A stretch of 64,000 nt of DNA from Candidatus Peribacteria bacterium (GTDB taxonomy: Bacteria; Patescibacteriota; Gracilibacteria; Peribacterales; Peribacteraceae): the NCBI GenBank assembly GCA_943357915.1, contig CALRGQ010000001.1, positions 70,816-134,815 of the forward strand, written 5' to 3'. This document shows, piece after piece, positions 61,245 to 64,000 of the stretch (positions within the stretch are counted from its first letter, which is position 1; each line of letters starts with the position of its first letter). The notes under the pieces are model-generated. The model made no database searches. It saw nothing but the letters and a program-made list of their open reading frames with translations, and was not told the DNA's origin. The translations under genes and the position numbers were made by a program.

Positions 61245-61452
61245 GGGGATTCGGGGGAAAAGTAAGATCTACGCTAATTATCGTCCGATCAACAAAGCTG
61301 TCAACAAAATCGTGCTTAAAAGAACTGCAGGTAGGAAAAAAGTTGCAAAATTTTTAGGAAAGGGGAGCATGTGTAGTTAACTACCCAATCTTCTTATTCC
61401 AGAACCGGAACCAGAATTCCTAGATCCTACTCCTCCTGCAAGCAGCCAAAGA

Positions 61453-61662
61453 TTGGTTCAAGGACGTCTTAAGGAGCAACAGGCTCGCACGACGATGTCT
61501 GTCAGAGAATCTTTAGAACAAGGATCATCCTTTGGCATAGAAAACCTTTCTTCAGATACTACTAGTAACGATTCCAGCATTCTTTCCGAAAGACAAATAG
61601 CACTCTTAGAAGCCGGATACATTCCTCGTCACTATGACACTCCTGATCCAAGTTTTATGTAA
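61453..61662 (+). CDS. Doubtful small hypothetical protein
   Basis: 69 aa from a TTG codon; the frame is open upstream to 61381 but offers no ATG. Composition is Ser/Glu-rich and disordered (NDSSILSERQIALLEAG). Could be the end of a broken gene. The 61245-61452 stretch before it holds nothing recognisable. Confidence 0.3.
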   Translation: MVQGRLKEQQARTTMSVRESLEQGSSFGIENLSSDTTSNDSSILSERQIALLEAGYIPRHYDTPDPSFM

Positions 61663-61678
61663 TTTGCGCTGTTACGTA

Positions 61679-62077
61679 CTACCGAAGCAACGGACAATCT
61701 CCCGCGACACTCTTCACCTGCTCTGGCGTACCGATGACGCCAAGGCCGATGATCGTGACTTCGGACGCGGATTTCCCCGTTACGCGTTCAACGTATGCTT
61801 CGTAACTCGTGGTTGTCTGACCTTCTTTCGTGAACAGCATGTACTTCACACCTGCGTTCTTGGCACGTTCAAAAAGTTCCAGCAATGTTCGGCTTCCGCG
61901 TTTGAGAATTGGAATGCCGATTTTGGTGATGGGTATAAAAGTGCAGTCGCTACCGTCGATGCTTGGCCCGAGCACATCATCTTCTTGGTTGAAAAGTCCG
62001 GTGACAATGCAGACGGCAGCATTTGCGAGCAGGCCGACGGGGAGTGTTTCATCCAGGATGATGGCGGCTTTTTTCAT
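61679..62077 (-). CDS. DUF2000-family protein
   Basis: 132 aa with the family opening AAIILDETLPVGLLANAAV and later GLGVIGTPEQVKSV. DUF2000 proteins are small alpha/beta domains related to peptidyl-tRNA hydrolase folds; function not known. Stands alone on the minus strand. Confidence 0.75.
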   Translation of the reverse strand: MKKAAIILDETLPVGLLANAAVCIVTGLFNQEDDVLGPSIDGSDCTFIPITKIGIPILKRGSRTLLELFERAKNAGVKYMLFTKEGQTTTSYEAYVERVTGKSASEVTIIGLGVIGTPEQVKSVAGDCPLLR

Positions 62078-62116
62078 GCCTTTATCGTACTGGAATTAAG
62101 TTATAATTACTTCTCT

Positions 62117-62827
62117 ATGACCTTCTGTATTTATTGTGGCGGTACAACCGACTTAACAAAAGACCATGTGCCACCTCAGAGTTTTTATCCAAAAGTTAAT
62201 TTAAATAAATCAAAATTTTGGGTACCAGCATGCAAAAAATGCAACAATGGTTTTTCTCATGACGATGAATTTTTATTCGTGCATTTGTTACGTGGAGCTT
62301 CCAATCCTCATCCCGAATTGAAGGAGAGACTAAAGAGGGCAATGGATCATCAAAAAAAACTAAGTGCAACTATTGCTGCAAAGACAGTTTTCCATGTTAC
62401 TAGCTCAAGCAATACACCTTTAGGAGTATCTGCAACTGACATGTCTTCTAGGGATATTGAAAGAATCCATCAATCAATAGCAAGAATTGTGGTCGGATTA
62501 AATTTTATTTTGTTGGGAGCACCTATGAATAGAAGGACTCAGTTTACAATCGGTTTTATTGACGAGACTAAAGCGAGAAAACTAGAGGATATTCCGTTTC
62601 CTTTGCCAGCTCCGATCCATGAGATAGTCGATGGAACAATTTTGCGAGTAAAAGGATTTCATGTACCACATAAAGCAAGTACGGCCATGTGGTTTTTAGA
62701 ATTTTATAACTCTAAAAACTTCTTCGTTGAAGCACTTGATCCGGATATTGCTTTGAAGGAAGGTAGCTTAGATGAGAATTTTACAACCAAGAAACGTCCT
62801 GGCCCCGACTGGTTAAACTATCGCTAA
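62117..62827 (+). CDS. HNH-like zinc protein
   Basis: About 236 aa from MTFCIYCGG; the track's start is upstream of the promoter-like TATAAT at 62102. CIYCG, then DHVPPQSF and CKKCNNGFSHDDE match the C4-zinc HNH nuclease pattern, with DH as the first catalytic pair. The C-terminal half has no recognised domain. AT-rich relative to sufB, which starts three bases later. Could be a defence or mobile-element nuclease. Confidence 0.65.
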   Translation: MTFCIYCGGTTDLTKDHVPPQSFYPKVNLNKSKFWVPACKKCNNGFSHDDEFLFVHLLRGASNPHPELKERLKRAMDHQKKLSATIAAKTVFHVTSSSNTPLGVSATDMSSRDIERIHQSIARIVVGLNFILLGAPMNRRTQFTIGFIDETKARKLEDIPFPLPAPIHEIVDGTILRVKGFHVPHKASTAMWFLEFYNSKNFFVEALDPDIALKEGSLDENFTTKKRPGPDWLNYR

Positions 62828-62830
62828 TAT

Positions 62831-64000
62831 ATGTCCAAGCCCATTTTCTCTGGCCTCTCCCGCTCCGTCTTCGATGACGCAAATCCGTCGCCGTACGCCG
62901 ATGGCATCAAGAAAGGCCTGGATGAAGCGCTCGTGCGGCAGATCAGTACTGATAAAAACGAGCCTGAGTGGATGCTTGAGATCAGGCTGAAGAGCCTCAA
63001 GATTTTTCGAGAAAAAGAGATGCCCACGTGGGGCGCGGATTTATCAAAACTTGATCTCGATAATATTATTTATTACGCAAAGTCAGGTGCCGGATCTGAT
63101 ACGGATGATTGGGGTGAGGTGCCTGAGGAAATCCGGAAGGTCTATGACAGACTCGGCATTCCGGAAGCTGAACGCAAGATGCTCGCTGGAGTTGGTGCGC
63201 AGTATGAGAGCGAGATGGTGTATCACAAATTGAAAGATCAATGGGAAAAGCTTGGCGTGATTTTTCTTGATATGGATGTAGCGGTGCAAAAACATCCAGA
63301 GCTCGTGAAAGAATATTTCATGAAGTGCGTGCCGCCGTCGGACCACAAATTCGCCGCACTACACGGAGCCGTGTGGAGTGGGGGAACGTTTTTGTACGTG
63401 CCGAAGAATGTCAAAATTTCAGAACCTCTGCAGGCCTATTTCCGCATGAATGCCAAGAACATGGGCCAGTTCGAACACACGCTCATCATCGTGGAAGATG
63501 GCGGAAATGCACATTATATTGAGGGTTGCAGCGCGCCGAAATATGGCTCGCAAGGTCTGCATGCGGGGCTCGTCGAGATCTTCGTGAAAGAAGGCGCCAC
63601 GTGCAGATACAGCTCGGTCGAAAACTGGAGCCGTGATACGTACAACCTGAATACCAAGCGCGCGATCGTGCAGAAGGACGGAACGATGGAGTGGATCGGT
63701 GGCAATATGGGCTCAGGCGTGACGATGCTCTATCCGTGCTCTGTCCTCGTCGGCGAAGGCGCCCGGTGTGACCACATGGCCCTTGCTTTCGCGAATAAAG
63801 GCCAATGGCAAGACACCGGTGCGAAGGTCCTGCACATGGCGCCGCATACTTCTAGCAAAGTCATCAGCAAGTCGGTCAGTAAAGACGGCGGTTGTGCCGT
63901 GTATCGTGGGCTCCTCAAGATCGCACCACACGCACATGACTGTATCGCGAATATCGAATGTGATGCACTGCTTTTAGACGAAGCCAGCCGCACGGATACG
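62831..64000 (+). CDS. sufB: Fe-S assembly scaffold SufB, 3'-truncated by window edge
   Basis: 390 residues of SufB, absent from the track because no stop lies in the window. Family blocks are EWMLEIRLKSL, DLDNIIYYAK, VWSGGTFLYVPKNVK, EDGGNAHYIEGCSAP, SVENWSRDTYNLNTKRA and IGGNMGSGVTMLYP. Together with SufC it builds Fe-S clusters. The rest of the gene and any sufD/sufS lie beyond the window. Confidence 0.95.
   Translation, partial: MSKPIFSGLSRSVFDDANPSPYADGIKKGLDEALVRQISTDKNEPEWMLEIRLKSLKIFREKEMPTWGADLSKLDLDNIIYYAKSGAGSDTDDWGEVPEEIRKVYDRLGIPEAERKMLAGVGAQYESEMVYHKLKDQWEKLGVIFLDMDVAVQKHPELVKEYFMKCVPPSDHKFAALHGAVWSGGTFLYVPKNVKISEPLQAYFRMNAKNMGQFEHTLIIVEDGGNAHYIEGCSAPKYGSQGLHAGLVEIFVKEGATCRYSSVENWSRDTYNLNTKRAIVQKDGTMEWIGGNMGSGVTMLYPCSVLVGEGARCDHMALAFANKGQWQDTGAKVLHMAPHTSSKVISKSVSKDGGCAVYRGLLKIAPHAHDCIANIECDALLLDEASRTDT

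Noticed and set aside
61027-61380. 117-aa plus-strand ORF
   Set aside because: Its first two thirds are antisense to the 67-aa minus-strand gene, which has its own terminator; composition is shadow-like.

Overview
The window looks like part of a small bacterial genome from the Candidate Phyla Radiation (Patescibacteria), possibly the Peregrinibacteria/Peribacteria. This is inference from gene content: RNase J, a Gram-positive-like type IV pilus operon, very large low-complexity surface proteins, scattered suf genes and very tight packing. TGA is used as a stop (for example in the HAD phosphatase and nusA-side genes), so the recoded Gracilibacteria/Absconditabacteria genetic code does not apply. 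Shine-Dalgarno sequences are rare. Many starts lie 6-12 nt behind a -10 box, often an extended one of the form TGCTATAAT, so leaderless mRNAs appear common.

Layout. 1-2.2 kb: RNase J (cut by the window edge) and a HAD phosphatase. 2.2-11.9 kb: a minus-strand three-gene locus with a small protein, a 2027-aa coiled-coil/TPR/leucine-repeat giant and a 1039-aa protein ending in a caspase-like domain. 12-15 kb: pyrB, a TauE/SafE permease and pyrC. 15-19.5 kb: flippase, a membrane protein, prepilin peptidase, smpB and recR. 19.5-25.6 kb: an accessory region rich in methionine/SAM functions (SAM-hydrolase-like protein, free methionine sulfoxide reductase), tiny methionine-rich leader ORFs followed by terminator hairpins, and interlocked duplications of the recR tail and a SIMPL-gene tail. 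25.7-36.8 kb: Fic protein, sufC, ferredoxin, TPR protein, DNA polymerase III delta', a secreted protein with a pilin-like C-terminus, secA, tsaB, a glycosyltransferase and nusA. 36.9-40.2 kb: a toxin-antitoxin pair and an exonuclease/DinG-like protein. 40.2-46 kb: sugar transferase, RNase P RNA, tRNA-Thr and accessory cassettes (Fic, inositol-phosphatase-like, zeta-like kinase) bounded by copies of the tRNA 3' end or the fur 3' end, then fur itself. 46-49.6 kb: cold-shock protein, ZIP transporter and histidine kinase. 49.6-59.3 kb: type IV pilus operon (response regulator, pilB, pilC, four pilin-like genes, pilA). 59.4-64 kb: purH, small genes, DUF2000, an HNH-like protein and sufB (cut by the window edge).

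The most unusual material is in 19.4-25.6 kb and 42-45.7 kb. In the first, methionine-rich leader ORFs that look leaderless sit directly in front of hairpin terminators and upstream of genes acting on SAM and oxidised methionine. This is the arrangement expected of transcription attenuation by a methionine-codon leader peptide. In both regions accessory genes are bounded by a second copy of the 3' end of a neighbouring core gene (recR, SIMPL, fur, tRNA-Thr), which suggests a recurrent way of inserting cassettes behind intact gene ends. No integrase, transposase or CRISPR array was seen.
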